Below are positions 11,931 through 23,186 of a stretch of 64,000 bases of DNA, in pieces. Under the pieces are notes generated by a model that was given only the letters and a program-made list of their open reading frames with translations, had not been told where the DNA came from and did not search any database. Source of the stretch: Lysobacter niastensis (GTDB lineage: Bacteria; Pseudomonadota; Gammaproteobacteria; Xanthomonadales; Xanthomonadaceae); assembly GCF_015453285.1 (NCBI RefSeq), contig NZ_JADLZT010000005.1:186001-250000 (forward strand). Direction: 5' to 3'. A program made the translations under genes and the position numbers. Each line of letters starts with the position of its first letter. Position 1 is the first letter of the stretch.

Positions 11931-12683
11931 ATGCGCCGCAGAATCGTCGCCGGAAACTGGAAGCTCCATGGTGATCGCCAGTTCGCACTGGATCTGCTCG
12001 AGTCGCTGGCCGCCCATCAGGCGCCGGCCGGTGTCGAGCGCATCATCCTGCCGCCGTTGCCCTACCTGGGCGAGCTGGTGGAGCACTTCGGCGATCGCGG
12101 CTTCGACTTCGGCGCCCAGGACGTCAGTTCGCGCGACAAGGGCGCCTACACCGGCGAGGTATCTGCGGCGATGCTGAAGGACGTGGGCGCGCGATATGGC
12201 CTGGTCGGCCATTCCGAGCGCCGCCAGTACCACGGCGAGAGCAGCGAGCTGGTGGCCCACAAGTTCCTGGCGGCCAAGGCGGCCGGGCTGGTGCCGATCC
12301 TGTGCGTGGGCGAAACCCTGAGCCAGCGTGAAGATGGCCAGACCGAGTGGCGCCTGCAGGCGCAGCTGGCCCCGCTGTTCGAGCTCGGCGGCGACGCCGT
12401 GTTCGAAGGGGCGATCGTCGCTTATGAGCCGGTCTGGGCCATTGGCACGGGCAAGACCGCCACTCCGGAGCAGGCGCAGGCGGTGCACGCATTCATCCGT
12501 AGCGAAATCGCTTCCCGCGATGCTAGAATCGCTGACTCGCTTCCGATCCTTTACGGCGGAAGCGTGAAGGCCGACAATGCCGCCGCGCTGTTCTCCCAGC
12601 CCGACGTCGATGGCGGTCTTATCGGCGGCGCCTCGCTGGTCGCAGCCGATTTCAACGCCATCGCGAATGCGGCGGCGCCCTGA
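11931..12683 (+). CDS. tpiA: Triose-phosphate isomerase
   Basis: A 250-residue (beta/alpha)8 glycolytic enzyme that interconverts dihydroxyacetone phosphate and glyceraldehyde-3-phosphate. It starts MRRRIVAGNWKLHG, with K11 as the substrate lysine. The catalytic histidine is in GLVGHSERRQ, the catalytic glutamate in AYEPVWAIGTG (loop 6), and the C-terminal phosphate loop is YGGSVKADN. The ATG at 11931 has a GAAGGGAAG Shine-Dalgarno; an in-frame GTG at 11913 is less likely. A TAAAAT hexamer at 11892 resembles a -10 box, but no correctly spaced -35 is clear. tpiA-secG-tRNA-Leu is a conserved order in Pseudomonas and Xanthomonas relatives. Confidence 0.97.
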   Translation: MRRRIVAGNWKLHGDRQFALDLLESLAAHQAPAGVERIILPPLPYLGELVEHFGDRGFDFGAQDVSSRDKGAYTGEVSAAMLKDVGARYGLVGHSERRQYHGESSELVAHKFLAAKAAGLVPILCVGETLSQREDGQTEWRLQAQLAPLFELGGDAVFEGAIVAYEPVWAIGTGKTATPEQAQAVHAFIRSEIASRDARIADSLPILYGGSVKADNAAALFSQPDVDGGLIGGASLVAADFNAIANAAAP

Positions 12684-12732
12684 CGGATTCCCGGCTCGCC
12701 GGGTTGCGTCGAACCGAAAGTAGAGTCTTCCG

Positions 12733-13194
12733 ATGCTGTTGTTCCTCAACGTCATCTATGTGTTGATCGCGATCGCGATGGTCGCGCTGATCCTGATGCA
12801 GCGTGGCGCTGGTGCGCAGGCGGGCTCGGGCTTCGGTGCGGGCGCTTCGGCGACGGTGTTCGGTGCGCGCGGCGCTTCGAACTTCCTGTCGAAGTCGACC
12901 AAGTGGCTGGCGATCGCGTTCTTCGTGATCAGCCTGTTCATGGCCTGGAACGCCAGCCGCAACGCCGGCGGCACTGCAGCGCCGGCCCAGGACCTGGGCC
13001 TGATGTCGAAGGTGCCGACGGCTCCGGCCCCGGCGCCCGCCACGGGCAACAACGCGGTCCCGACCGCTCCGGCCGCGGCTCCGGCCCCGGCTTCGAGCGT
13101 GCCGCAGGCTCCGGCCCCCGCGCCGGCGCAGTCGACCCAGCCGGCCGAGCAGGCACCGCCCGCTCAGCCGCCCAAGTCGGCAACGGGTGGCTGA
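12733..13194 (+). CDS. secG: Preprotein translocase subunit SecG
   Basis: A 153-residue accessory subunit of the SecYEG channel. Two membrane helices (about residues 2-20 and 54-74) flank the conserved cytoplasmic loop LMQRGAGAQAGSGFGAGASATVFGARG, described here by its ends at about residues 22-50. A long low-complexity Pro/Ala/Gln tail (about 80-153) extends well beyond the ~110-residue E. coli protein; such tails are seen in this family of bacteria. It lies 49 bases after tpiA and just before tRNA-Leu, so the tRNA may be read from the same transcript. Confidence 0.95.
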   Translation: MLLFLNVIYVLIAIAMVALILMQRGAGAQAGSGFGAGASATVFGARGASNFLSKSTKWLAIAFFVISLFMAWNASRNAGGTAAPAQDLGLMSKVPTAPAPAPATGNNAVPTAPAAAPAPASSVPQAPAPAPAQSTQPAEQAPPAQPPKSATGG

Positions 13195-13315
13195 GGCAAG
13201 CAGCGCGATATCATTAGAGTTTCATGGTCCGGCACGGATGGCCGGATACCGGCGGGTTCGCCGGGGCGGTCTGCCGGAAGCGGTGGGGCGCAGCCAGGAA
13301 GGCAAGAGGTTCAAA

Positions 13316-13400
13316 GCCCAGGTGGCGGAATTGGTAGACGCACTACCTTGAGGTGGTAGCGACGCAAGTCGTGGGGGTTCGAGTCCCCCCTTGGGCACCA
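13316..13400 (+). tRNA. tRNA-Leu (anticodon GAG)
   Basis: An 85-base tRNA with encoded CCA. The acceptor stem GCCCAGG (13316-13322) pairs with CTTGGGC ahead of discriminator A and CCA (13398-13400), with one G-U pair. The anticodon stem CTACC/GGTAG encloses the loop TTGAGGT, giving anticodon GAG at 13350-13352. A long variable arm, as in class II tRNAs, precedes the T arm GGGGGTTCGAGTCCCCC. It corresponds by position and anticodon to E. coli leuU, downstream of secG. Confidence 0.97.
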
Positions 13401-13531
13401 ACCTGCAGCAACGCAATACCCTGATCGAAGCACGGCCGTACGACGTGCCGTGTACAGCGGCGCAACAAGTCGCCGGGCCAAGGCCGCTTCGAGCGGCTGA
13501 GTAGCTAACACGAAGCCGAGAGAACAACCGA

Positions 13532-13888
13532 GTGCTGGCCGAATATCTGCCGACCCTGCTGTTCCTGATCGTCGCCGGTGGTATCGGCGTCGCCCTGCTG
13601 GTGGTGGGCAAGGTGCTCGGCCCCCAGCGTCCCTCTGTCGAGAAACTGTCGCCCTACGAGTGCGGTTTCGAGGCGTTCGAGGATGCGCGCATGCAGTTCG
13701 ACGTGCGCTATTACCTCATCGCCATCCAGTTCATCATCTTTGACCTGGAAATCATCTTCATCGTGCCCTGGGCCACCGTGTTCCGCGAACTCGGTGTCGT
13801 CGGCCTGATCGAAATGGGCATCTTCGCCGGCATGCTCTTGCTCGGCTTCGTCTACGTTTGGAAGAAGGGAGCGCTCGAATGGGAGTGA
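13532..13888 (+). CDS. nuoA: NADH-quinone oxidoreductase subunit A
   Basis: A 118-residue subunit of the membrane arm of complex I with three membrane helices and the conserved loop [19 protein letters not shown], which helps form the quinone-site region. It starts at a GTG ([11 protein letters not shown]). It is the first of 14 collinear nuo genes (13532-28322) that encode proton-pumping NADH dehydrogenase. The 131 bases before it follow the tRNA-Leu and contain no clear promoter match. Its 3' end overlaps nuoB by 10 bases. Confidence 0.97.
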   Translation: MLAEYLPTLLFLIVAGGIGVALLVVGKVLGPQRPSVEKLSPYECGFEAFEDARMQFDVRYYLIAIQFIIFDLEIIFIVPWATVFRELGVVGLIEMGIFAGMLLLGFVYVWKKGALEWE

Positions 13889-14451
13889 TCCAGAGCGTTT
13901 CAGAGTTGATGCACAACCCGCTGCCGGAAGGGCGGCTGGACGACATCCTGCGCCCGGAAGGCGACAACCCGCTGCTGCAGCAGGGCTTCGTCACCACCAG
14001 CATGGATGCGTTGTGGAACTGGGCGCGCACCGGCTCGATGTGGCCGATGACCTTCGGCCTGGCCTGCTGCGCGGTCGAGATGATGCACGCAGGCGCCGCG
14101 CGTCTGGACCTGGACCGCTACGGCGTGGTGTTCCGCCCGTCGCCGCGCCAGTCCGACGTGATGATCGTGGCCGGCACGCTGGTCAACAAGATGGCCCCGG
14201 CGCTGCGCAAGGTCTACGACCAGATGCCCGATCCGAAGTGGGTCATCTCGATGGGCAGCTGCGCCAACGGCGGCGGCTACTACCATTATTCGTATTCGGT
14301 GGTGCGCGGTTGCGACCGCATCGTGCCGGTCGACGTCTACGTGCCTGGCTGCCCGCCGACCGCGGAAGCGCTGATCTACGGCATCCTGCAGCTGCAGAAG
14401 AAGATCCGCCGCGGCACCAACTTCGGCGACAACATGCAGGGCGTGCGCTGA
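13879..14451 (+). CDS. nuoB: NADH-quinone oxidoreductase subunit B
   Basis: A 190-residue peripheral-arm subunit that carries the terminal iron-sulfur cluster N2, which hands electrons to quinone. The ligand cysteines lie in [22 protein letters not shown] and [11 protein letters not shown] chose the ATG at 13879 ([15 protein letters not shown]), which has an AAGGGAG ribosome-binding site 8 bases upstream, rather than an in-frame upstream start at 13858. It overlaps the nuoA stop and lies 1 base before nuoC, typical of tight coupling in the operon. Confidence 0.97.
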   Translation: MGVIQSVSELMHNPLPEGRLDDILRPEGDNPLLQQGFVTTSMDALWNWARTGSMWPMTFGLACCAVEMMHAGAARLDLDRYGVVFRPSPRQSDVMIVAGTLVNKMAPALRKVYDQMPDPKWVISMGSCANGGGYYHYSYSVVRGCDRIVPVDVYVPGCPPTAEALIYGILQLQKKIRRGTNFGDNMQGVR

Positions 14452-14452
14452 C

Positions 14453-15181
14453 ATGGCAGAGACTGCACAGGCTTTTGCAGATCGCCTGGCTGCGCGCTTC
14501 GAAGGTGCGCTGGTCGTCGTGGCCGAGCCGCGCGGCGAGGTGACCATCGACGTCGCCGCGGCGCAGTGGCTGTCGGCCGCGCGTGCGTTGCGCGACGAGT
14601 TCGGTTTCGAGCTGTGCGTCGACGTCAGTGGTGTCGACTACCTGAGCTACGGCAGCGACGAGTGGGACACCGACGTGTCGTCGGAAGGCTTCTCCCGTGG
14701 CGTGGAAGGCAAGAGCGCCGGCCGTTTCGTCTGGGGCGAGCAGCCCAATGGCGCCGCCGCCGCGCCGGAACGCCGTTTCGCCGCCGTCGCGCACCTGCTG
14801 TCGGTGCAGCACAACCGCCGCGTCCGCCTGCGCACGTTCGCCGAGAACGACGACCTGCCGGTCGTGGCGTCGCTTACCTCCGTCTGGCCGGGCACCAATT
14901 GGTTCGAGCGCGAGGCGTTCGACCTGTACGGCATCGTGTTCGAAGGCCATCCGGACCTGCGCCGCATCCTGACCGACTACGGTTTCGTCGGTCATCCGTT
15001 CCGCAAGGATTTCCCGCTGATCGGCAACGTCGAAGTTCGCTACGACGCCGACAAGAAGCGCGTGGTCTACGAGCCGGTGTCGATCGAGCCGCGCGTCGGC
15101 GTGCCGCGCGTGATCCGCGACGACGCCCGCTACGAGACGGCCCAAGGCGAAGCCGCACAGCGCGCCGAGGTGAAGAAATGA
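14453..15181 (+). CDS. nuoC: NADH-quinone oxidoreductase subunit C
   Basis: A 242-residue 30-kDa peripheral subunit of complex I. The family motif appears as [21 protein letters not shown] and the downstream [20 protein letters not shown] (quoted by its core residues). It is a stand-alone gene rather than a nuoCD fusion as in E. coli. It overlaps nuoD by 4 bases (ATGA). Confidence 0.97.
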   Translation: MAETAQAFADRLAARFEGALVVVAEPRGEVTIDVAAAQWLSAARALRDEFGFELCVDVSGVDYLSYGSDEWDTDVSSEGFSRGVEGKSAGRFVWGEQPNGAAAAPERRFAAVAHLLSVQHNRRVRLRTFAENDDLPVVASLTSVWPGTNWFEREAFDLYGIVFEGHPDLRRILTDYGFVGHPFRKDFPLIGNVEVRYDADKKRVVYEPVSIEPRVGVPRVIRDDARYETAQGEAAQRAEVKK

Positions 15182-16467
15182 GCGCCGTGATTGGCAATAC
15201 CTCGGGTCTCAACAATGCCGAGATCCGCAACTACACGCTGAACTTCGGCCCGCAGCACCCGGCCGCGCACGGCGTGCTCCGCCTGATCCTGGAGATGGAC
15301 GGCGAAGTCGTGCAGCGTGCCGACCCGCACGTCGGCCTGCTGCACCGTGGTACCGAGAAACTGGCCGAGTCCAAGCCGTTCAACCAGTCGATCGGTTACA
15401 TGGACCGTCTCGACTACGTGTCGATGATGTGCAACGAGCACGCCTACGTGCGCGCGATCGAGGCCCTGATGGGCATCGAGGCGCCGGAGCGTGCGCAGTA
15501 CATCCGCACGATGTTCGACGAGATCACCCGCATCCTTAACCACCTGATGTGGGTGGGCTCCAACGCGCTCGACCTGGGCGCGATGGCGGTGTTCCTGTAC
15601 GCGTTCCGCGAGCGCGAGGAACTGATGGACTGCTACGAGGCGGTGTCGGGCGCGCGCATGCACGCGACCTACTACCGTCCGGGCGGCGTCTACCGCGACC
15701 TGCCGGCGCGCATGCCGCAGTACAAGGAATCGCCGTGGCGCAAGGGCGGCAAGCTCAAGCGCTTCAACGAGTGGCGCGAAGGCTCGCTGCTGGATTACCT
15801 GGAAGCGTTCACCGACGACTTCCCGAAGCGCGTCGACGAGTATGAGACGCTGCTGACCGAGAACCGCATCTGGAAGCAGCGCACCGTCGGCATCGGCGTG
15901 GTCTCGCCCGAGCAGGCGCTGGCCTGGGGCATGACCGGCGCGATGCTGCGCGGCTCGGGCATCGCCTGGGACCTGCGCAAGAAGCAGCCGTACGCCAAGT
16001 ACGATGTGGTGGATTTCGACATCCCGGTCGGCGTCAATGGCGACTGCTACGACCGCTACCTGGTGCGCGTGGCCGAGATGCGCCAGTCCAACCGCATCAT
16101 CAAGCAGTGTGTGAAGTGGCTGAAGGCCAACCCGGGCCCGGTCATCGTCGACAACTTCAAGGTCGCTCCGCCCAAGCGTGAGGACATGAAGGACGACATG
16201 GAAGCGCTGATCCACCACTTCAAGCTGTTCTCCGAAGGGTACTGCGTGCCTGCCGGCGAGACCTACGCCGCGGTCGAGGCGCCGAAGGGCGAGTTCGGCT
16301 GCTACCTGGTGTCCGACGGCGCCAACAAGCCCTTCCGCGTCAAGCTGCGCGCGCCGGGCTTCGCACACCTGTCGTCGATGGACGAAATCGTGAAGGGCCA
16401 CATGCTGGCCGACGTCGTGGCGATGATCGGTACCTACGATCTCGTGTTCGGCGAGGTCGATCGCTGA
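15178..16467 (+). CDS. nuoD: NADH-quinone oxidoreductase subunit D
   Basis: A 429-residue 49-kDa subunit that, with NuoB, forms the quinone-binding cavity. The hydrogenase-like signature [14 protein letters not shown] and [14 protein letters not shown] are present, and the C-terminus ends in [14 protein letters not shown], as family members do. The ATG at 15178 overlaps the nuoC stop. A much longer open frame upstream, over nuoC, is a shadow. Confidence 0.97.
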   Translation: MSAVIGNTSGLNNAEIRNYTLNFGPQHPAAHGVLRLILEMDGEVVQRADPHVGLLHRGTEKLAESKPFNQSIGYMDRLDYVSMMCNEHAYVRAIEALMGIEAPERAQYIRTMFDEITRILNHLMWVGSNALDLGAMAVFLYAFREREELMDCYEAVSGARMHATYYRPGGVYRDLPARMPQYKESPWRKGGKLKRFNEWREGSLLDYLEAFTDDFPKRVDEYETLLTENRIWKQRTVGIGVVSPEQALAWGMTGAMLRGSGIAWDLRKKQPYAKYDVVDFDIPVGVNGDCYDRYLVRVAEMRQSNRIIKQCVKWLKANPGPVIVDNFKVAPPKREDMKDDMEALIHHFKLFSEGYCVPAGETYAAVEAPKGEFGCYLVSDGANKPFRVKLRAPGFAHLSSMDEIVKGHMLADVVAMIGTYDLVFGEVDR

Positions 16468-16504
16468 GCCTGGCTGGCTCGGCGATCGTTGAGGATTTGA
16501 ACGA

Positions 16505-17032
16505 ATGAAGGCGACCGGAAATTTCGAGTCCTGTCAGCACGTCGACCCGATGGTCGCGCTGTCCGACAAGACCCGCTCCCACATCGACCATTGGCTGGCC
16601 AAGTTCCCGCCGGACCGCAAGCGTTCGGCTGTGCTGCCCGGCCTGCATGCCGCCCAGGAACAGAACGAGGGCTGGCTGAGCGACGAGCTGATCGCCGCCG
16701 TGGCCAAGTACATCGGCATCCCGCCGGTGTGGGCGTACGAGGTCGCGAGCTTCTATTCGATGTTCGAGACCGAGAAGGTCGGCCGCAACAATGTCGCCTT
16801 CTGCACGAACATCAGCTGCTGGCTCAACGGCGCCGAGGACCTGGTCAAGCACGCCGAGAAGAAGCTCGGCTGCAGGCTGGGTGAATCCACGGCCGACGGC
16901 CGCGTCTTCCTCAAGCGCGAGGAAGAGTGCCTGGCCGCGTGCTGCGGCGCGCCGGTGGTCGTCATCAATGGCCATTACCACGAGAATCTCGACGCCGCCC
17001 GGGTGGACGAGTTGCTCGACGAGTTGAAGTGA
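16505..17032 (+). CDS. nuoE: NADH-quinone oxidoreductase subunit E (24 kDa)
   Basis: A 175-residue thioredoxin-fold subunit that binds the off-pathway [2Fe-2S] cluster N1a. The four ligand cysteines are in the pairs CTNISC and CLAACC. It follows nuoD after 37 bases and precedes nuoF by 11. Together with NuoF and NuoG it forms the NADH-input module. Confidence 0.96.
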   Translation: MKATGNFESCQHVDPMVALSDKTRSHIDHWLAKFPPDRKRSAVLPGLHAAQEQNEGWLSDELIAAVAKYIGIPPVWAYEVASFYSMFETEKVGRNNVAFCTNISCWLNGAEDLVKHAEKKLGCRLGESTADGRVFLKREEECLAACCGAPVVVINGHYHENLDAARVDELLDELK

Positions 17033-17043
17033 GGCGATCACCG

Positions 17044-18411
17044 ATGGCGCATCAGCATCACGACTACTCCAAGGGCTACGGCCCGGTGGGTCCGGCTCCG
17101 CAGGAGCACAACGTCGTCTACACGACGCTGCACTACGAGACCCCCTGGTCCTACGAGAACTACCTGAAGACAGGTGGTTACGCAGCGCTGCGCAAGATCC
17201 TCACCGAGAAGATCGAGCCGGCGGCCGTCATCGAGATGGTCAAGGCCTCAGGCCTGCGCGGCCGCGGCGGCGCGGGCTTCCCGACCGGCCTGAAGTGGAG
17301 CTTCATGCCCAAGGGCAGCGGCACCCAGAAGTACATCCTGTGCAACTCGGACGAATCCGAGCCGGGCACGGCCAAGGACCGCGACATCCTGCGCTTCAAC
17401 CCGCATTCGGTGGTCGAAGGCATGGCGATCGCGTGCTACGCGACCGGTTCGACCGTTGCCTACAACTACCTGCGCGGCGAGTTCCATCATGAGCCGTTCG
17501 AGCACTTCGAGCAGGCGCTGAAGGAAGCGTACGAGCACGGCTGGCTGGGCAAGAACGTGCTCGGCAGCGGCGTCGATATCGACATCTACGGTGCGCTCGG
17601 CGCCGGCGCCTACATCTGCGGCGAAGAAACCGCGCTGATGGAGTCGCTGGAAGGCAAGAAGGGCCAGCCGCGCTACAAGCCGCCGTTCCCGGCCAACTTC
17701 GGCCTGTTCGGCAAGCCGACCACGATCAACAACACCGAGACCTATGCCTCGGTGCCGGCGATCATCCGCAACGGTTCCGAGTGGTTCCTCAACCTCGGCA
17801 AGCCGAACAACGGCGGCCCGAAGGTGTTCTCGGTGTCCGGCCATGTCGCGCGCCCGGGCAACTACGAGATCCGCCTCGGCACGTCGTTCGCCGACCTGCT
17901 GCAGATGGCCGGTGGCATGCGCAACGGCCGCAAGCTCAAGGCCGTGATCCCGGGCGGCTCCTCGATGCCGGTGCTGCCGGGCGAGGTGATGATGGGCCTG
18001 ACGATGGACTACGACTCGATACAGAAGGCCGGTTCCGGCCTGGGTTCGGGCGCGGTCGTCGTCATGGACGAGACCGCCTGCATGGTGCGCGCCTGCCAGC
18101 GCATTGCGCGCTTCTACTTCAAGGAAAGCTGCGGCCAGTGCACGCCGTGCCGCGAAGGCACCGGCTGGATGTACCGCATGCTCACGCGCATCGTCGAGAA
18201 GCAGGCCACGCTGGACGACCTGCAGATGCTGCGCGCCGCCGCCGGCCAGATCGAAGGCCACACCATCTGCGCCTTCGGCGAGGCCGCGGCTTGGCCGGTG
18301 CAGGGCTTCCTGCGCCATTACTGGAACGAGTTCGAGTACGCGATCGTGAACAAGCGTTTCCTGGTCGACGACCAGCGCGACGGCGTCGTGGTTGAGAAGG
18401 TGGCCGCATGA
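17044..18411 (+). CDS. nuoF: NADH-quinone oxidoreductase subunit F (NADH/FMN-binding)
   Basis: A 455-residue subunit that oxidises NADH, holds FMN and carries cluster N3. The nucleotide/flavin loop reads GLRGRGGAGFPTGLKW and the FMN region NSDESEPGTAKDRDIL. The N3 ligands are in SCGQCTPCREGTGW plus the later cysteine in HTICAFGEA. The ATG at 17044 (MAHQHHDYSKGYG) fits the family better than the long upstream frame. It overlaps nuoG by 4 bases. Confidence 0.97.
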   Translation: MAHQHHDYSKGYGPVGPAPQEHNVVYTTLHYETPWSYENYLKTGGYAALRKILTEKIEPAAVIEMVKASGLRGRGGAGFPTGLKWSFMPKGSGTQKYILCNSDESEPGTAKDRDILRFNPHSVVEGMAIACYATGSTVAYNYLRGEFHHEPFEHFEQALKEAYEHGWLGKNVLGSGVDIDIYGALGAGAYICGEETALMESLEGKKGQPRYKPPFPANFGLFGKPTTINNTETYASVPAIIRNGSEWFLNLGKPNNGGPKVFSVSGHVARPGNYEIRLGTSFADLLQMAGGMRNGRKLKAVIPGGSSMPVLPGEVMMGLTMDYDSIQKAGSGLGSGAVVVMDETACMVRACQRIARFYFKESCGQCTPCREGTGWMYRMLTRIVEKQATLDDLQMLRAAAGQIEGHTICAFGEAAAWPVQGFLRHYWNEFEYAIVNKRFLVDDQRDGVVVEKVAA

Positions 18412-20639
18412 GCGCGCAACCCGTCAATCCGAACCTGCCGCCGGATCACGTCACCGTCTTCATCGACGGTGTCGAGATGGCCGCGCCGAAGGGCTCGATG
18501 ATCATCCAGGCCGCCGACAAGGCGGGCATCGCGATCCCGCGTTTCTGCTACCACGACAAGCTCGCCATCGCGGCCAACTGCCGTATGTGCCTGGTCGAGG
18601 TCGAGAAGATGCCGAAGCCGGCGCCGGCCTGCGCCACGCCGGTCATGGACGGCATGCGCGTGTCCACGCGCAGCGACAAGGCGCTGAAGTCGCAGCGCAA
18701 CGTGATGGAATTCCTGCTGATCAACCATCCGCTCGACTGCCCGATCTGCGATCAGGGCGGCGAATGCGAATTGCAGGACCTGTCGCTCGGCTATGGCCGC
18801 TCGGTCAGCCGCTTCGCCGAGCGCAAGCGCGTGGTGCCGGACGAGGACATGGGTCCGCTGGTCGCCACCGAGATGACCCGCTGCATCCAGTGCACGCGTT
18901 GCGTGCGCTTCACCGCGGAAATCGCCGGCACCTACGAGCTGGGCGGCATGTACCGCGGCGAGAACCTGCAGATCGGCACCTTCGACGGCAAGCCGCTGAC
19001 GACCGAGCTTTCCGGCAACGTCATCGACGTCTGCCCGGTCGGCGCGCTGACCAACAAGGTGTTCCAGTTCAAGGCGCGCCCGTGGGAACTGACCGCGCGC
19101 GAGTCGCTGGGCTACCACGACTCGCTGGGCAGCAACCTGTTCCTGCACGTGCGCCGCGGCGAAGTCCTGCGCACCGTGCCGCGCGACAACGAGGCGGTCA
19201 ACGAGTGCTGGTTGTCGGACCGCGACCGCTACGCGCACCAGGGCCTGTACGCCGCCGACCGCGCCAACGCGCCGCTGGTCAAGGAGAACGGTGAGTGGCG
19301 TGAAGCCTCGTGGGAAGAGGCGCTGGCCAAGGCCGCGAAGATCCTGCGCGACAACGGCGCCGATGCGCTCGGTGTGCTCGCGCACCCGGCGACGTCGAAC
19401 GAGGAGGGCGCGCTGCTGGCCCGCCTGGCGGATGCGCTGGGTACCGGCAACATCGACCACCGCATCGCCCAGCATGACCTGAGCGATGGCGCGAGCGCCA
19501 CGACCTTCGCGATGCCGGTCGCCGACATCGGCCAGGCCGACGTGATCGTCATCGTCGGCTCGAACCTGCGCCACGAGCTGCCGCTGGTGCACCAGCGCGT
19601 GCGCAAGGCCTGGACGCGCGGCGCCAAGGTGCACGTGGTCAACCCGGTCGACTTCGACTTCACCTTCGAAATCGCCGGCAAGCACATCGTCGCGCCGTCG
19701 CAGATTGCCGCGACGCTCGGCAATGCCGCGCTGACCGATGCCGCCAAGGCCGGTACGCGCGCCGTGGTGATCGTCGGTGCGCTGGCCGAGAACGGCCCGC
19801 ACGCGGCCGCGATCCGCAAGGCCGCCGCCGATTTCGCCGCCGCGACCGGCGCCGCGCTCAACCGCATCCCGCAGGGCGCCAACGCCGTCGGCCTGTCCGA
19901 TTACGGCGTGCTGCCGACCGCGCGTGATGCGCAGTCGATGCTGGCCGATGCCCGCTCCGCCTACGTCCTGTACGGCATCGAGCCGGGCCTGGACTTCGCC
20001 GACACCGCGACCGCGCTGAAGGCGCTCAACGCCGCCCAGGTCGTGGCGTTCAGCACCTTCGCGTGCCGCTCGACACGTGCCGTCGCCGACGTGATCCTGC
20101 CGATCGGCCTCCTGCCGGAGATCGAGGCGACGCTGACCAACCTCGACGGCCGCCAGCAGTCGACCGTTGCCGGTGGCAAGCTGCCGGGCGAGGCGCGTGC
20201 CGGCTGGCGCGTGCTGCGTGCGCTCGCCGGTGAACTCGGTGCCAAGGGCTTCGACTTTACCGACCTGGCCGGCCTGCGTGGCGGCATGCAGATGCGCGAG
20301 ACGCAGGTCGCTGCCGGCAAGGCTCCGGCTGTGTCCGGCGAAGGCCTCGAGGTCGCGGCCAGCGCCGCGATCTACCGCAGCGATGCGGTGGTGCGTCGCG
20401 CTCCGGCGCTGCAGGCGCATCCGCTCAATACCGAGCCGAAGGCCGTGCTGAATCCGCAGGACGCGAACGCGCTCGGCTTCGCCGACGGCGTGGTCGGCAA
20501 GTTCAGCACCGCTGCGGGCACCGCAACGCTGCCGGTCGCCACCAGCGACAAGGTCGCGCGCGGCACCGTGTGGGTCGAGACCGGCCACGGCGCGACCGCG
20601 CCGCTCGGCGTGGGCCGCGTGCAGGCGGGGAGGGCATAA
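18408..20639 (+). CDS. nuoG: NADH-quinone oxidoreductase subunit G
   Basis: A 743-residue subunit with an N-terminal ferredoxin-like domain (about 12-90; [15 protein letters not shown] for N1b), a His-Cys cluster region ([18 protein letters not shown]), a two-[4Fe-4S] segment ([10 protein letters not shown]) and a C-terminal molybdopterin-oxidoreductase-like domain without catalytic role (about 220-700). It is shorter than the 908-residue E. coli protein, as usual in this bacterial family. The nuoH start follows 5 bases after the stop. Confidence 0.97.
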   Translation: MSAQPVNPNLPPDHVTVFIDGVEMAAPKGSMIIQAADKAGIAIPRFCYHDKLAIAANCRMCLVEVEKMPKPAPACATPVMDGMRVSTRSDKALKSQRNVMEFLLINHPLDCPICDQGGECELQDLSLGYGRSVSRFAERKRVVPDEDMGPLVATEMTRCIQCTRCVRFTAEIAGTYELGGMYRGENLQIGTFDGKPLTTELSGNVIDVCPVGALTNKVFQFKARPWELTARESLGYHDSLGSNLFLHVRRGEVLRTVPRDNEAVNECWLSDRDRYAHQGLYAADRANAPLVKENGEWREASWEEALAKAAKILRDNGADALGVLAHPATSNEEGALLARLADALGTGNIDHRIAQHDLSDGASATTFAMPVADIGQADVIVIVGSNLRHELPLVHQRVRKAWTRGAKVHVVNPVDFDFTFEIAGKHIVAPSQIAATLGNAALTDAAKAGTRAVVIVGALAENGPHAAAIRKAAADFAAATGAALNRIPQGANAVGLSDYGVLPTARDAQSMLADARSAYVLYGIEPGLDFADTATALKALNAAQVVAFSTFACRSTRAVADVILPIGLLPEIEATLTNLDGRQQSTVAGGKLPGEARAGWRVLRALAGELGAKGFDFTDLAGLRGGMQMRETQVAAGKAPAVSGEGLEVAASAAIYRSDAVVRRAPALQAHPLNTEPKAVLNPQDANALGFADGVVGKFSTAAGTATLPVATSDKVARGTVWVETGHGATAPLGVGRVQAGRA

Positions 20640-20644
20640 GGGAC

Positions 20645-21709
<1,065 letters not shown>

Positions 21710-21721
21710 GGGGCAACAGGC

Positions 21722-22210
21722 ATGAATCGCATCGTTTCCTACTTCAAGAGCCTGCTGCTCATCGAGCTGGCCCAGGGCCTTTGGCTGACGCTGAAGTACC
21801 TGTTCCGCCCGAAGTACACGCTGATGTACCCGATGGAGAAGACGCCGCAGTCGCCGCGCTTCCGCGGCGTGCACGCGCTGCGCCGTTACCCGAACGGGGA
21901 AGAGCGCTGCATCGCCTGCAAGCTGTGCGAGGCGGTGTGCCCGGCGCTGGCGATCACGATCGACTCGGAGAAGCGAGAGGACGGCACCCGCCGCACCACG
22001 CGCTACGACATCGACCTGTTCAAGTGCATCTTCTGCGGCTTCTGCGAGGAATCCTGCCCGGTCGACTCGATCGTGGAGACGCACATCCACGAATACCACT
22101 TCGACAAGCGTGGACAGAACATCGTCACCAAGCAGCAGCTGCTGGCCATCGGCGACCGTCTCGAAACCGAGATCGCCGAACGCCGCGCTGCAGACGCGCC
22201 CTTCCGCTGA
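21722..22210 (+). CDS. nuoI: NADH-quinone oxidoreductase subunit I
   Basis: A 162-residue ferredoxin-like subunit that carries two [4Fe-4S] clusters (N6a and N6b) between NuoG and NuoB. The two ligand motifs are [12 protein letters not shown] and [12 protein letters not shown]. An amphipathic N-terminal helix would dock on the membrane arm. nuoJ starts 10 bases downstream. Confidence 0.97.
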   Translation: MNRIVSYFKSLLLIELAQGLWLTLKYLFRPKYTLMYPMEKTPQSPRFRGVHALRRYPNGEERCIACKLCEAVCPALAITIDSEKREDGTRRTTRYDIDLFKCIFCGFCEESCPVDSIVETHIHEYHFDKRGQNIVTKQQLLAIGDRLETEIAERRAADAPFR

Positions 22211-22220
22211 GGCCTGACGC

Positions 22221-22859
22221 ATGGATCTTGCCCAGATTGCTTTCTTCGTCTTCGCTGCCTTCGCCACGGCTTCTGCCGTCGGCGTGATCAGCGTCAAGAA
22301 CCCGGTGCACGCGGTGCTGCTGCTGGTGCTGACGTTCTTCTCGGTGGCCTGCACCTGGATCATTGCCGGTGCCGAGTTCCTCGGCGTGGCCCTGATCCTG
22401 GTCTACGTTGGCGCGGTGATGGTGCTGCTGCTGTTCGTGGTGATGATGCTCGACATCGACGTTGCCCCATTGCGCGAGGGTTACGTGCGCTACCTGCCGA
22501 TCGGCCTCGTGGTCGCGGTGGTGATGCTGGTCGAGATGCTGACCCTGATCGGCGTGAAGTCGGCTGCGGCCACGCCGTTCGCCGCGGACGCCGCAACCGG
22601 CGGCAATACCGCCTGGCTGGCCCGCTCGCTGTTCACCGACTTCCTGCTGCCGTTCGAAGTGGCCGCGGTCATCCTGACCGTCGCCGTGATCGCGGCAGTC
22701 ACGCTGACGCTGCGCCGTCGCGTGGGCGCCAAGCACCAGAGCCCGTCGATGCAGGCGCGCGTCCGCTCGGTCGACCGTCTGCGCATGGTCAAGATGGATG
22801 CCGTCAAGCCGGTCGCGCCCGCGCCGGCCGAAACCCCTGCCGAGGAGGGCAAGCCGTGA
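22221..22859 (+). CDS. nuoJ: NADH-quinone oxidoreductase subunit J
   Basis: A 212-residue membrane subunit with five helices and the conserved [17 protein letters not shown] and [16 protein letters not shown] segments; the latter is the pi-bulge helix that links quinone reduction to pumping. A basic, Pro/Ala-rich cytoplasmic tail ends the protein. It overlaps nuoK by 4 bases. Confidence 0.96.
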   Translation: MDLAQIAFFVFAAFATASAVGVISVKNPVHAVLLLVLTFFSVACTWIIAGAEFLGVALILVYVGAVMVLLLFVVMMLDIDVAPLREGYVRYLPIGLVVAVVMLVEMLTLIGVKSAAATPFAADAATGGNTAWLARSLFTDFLLPFEVAAVILTVAVIAAVTLTLRRRVGAKHQSPSMQARVRSVDRLRMVKMDAVKPVAPAPAETPAEEGKP

Positions 22860-23182
22860 GCGAGATCCTTGGAAGCGGACTGGCCCTGGGCCATTACCTG
22901 GCGCTTGGCGCGGTGCTGTTCTGCATCAGCGTTGCCGGCATTTTCCTCAACCGCAAGAACGTGATCCTGTTGCTGATGTCGCTGGAGTTGCTGCTGCTGG
23001 CGGTCAACATCAACTTCATCGCGTTCTCGCGACAGCTGGCCGATCCGGCCGGTCAGGTGTTCGTGTTCTTCATCCTGACCGTGGCCGCGGCCGAGGCTGC
23101 GATCGGACTGGCCATCCTGGTCACGCTGTTCCGCAACAGGCGCACGATCAACGTCGCCGAAATCGACACGATGAAGGGCTGA
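22856..23182 (+). CDS. nuoK: NADH-quinone oxidoreductase subunit K
   Basis: A 108-residue, three-helix antiporter-like subunit. The two buried glutamates of the family are in [17 protein letters not shown] and [13 protein letters not shown]. It starts at a GTG overlapping the nuoJ stop (GTGA), which suggests translational coupling. nuoL starts 4 bases after its stop. Confidence 0.96.
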   Translation: MSEILGSGLALGHYLALGAVLFCISVAGIFLNRKNVILLLMSLELLLLAVNINFIAFSRQLADPAGQVFVFFILTVAAAEAAIGLAILVTLFRNRRTINVAEIDTMKG

Positions 23183-23186
23183 TCCG

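Noticed and set aside
13249-13264. CCGGCG-GGTT-CGCCGG hairpin after secG as a terminator
   Set aside because: The stem is short and no T-tract follows; the DNA is GC-rich enough for such stems by chance.
13222-13611. Minus-strand frame over tRNA-Leu and the nuoA start
   Set aside because: It is made of the reverse complement of the tRNA and adjoining DNA; such peptides are a known annotation artefact.
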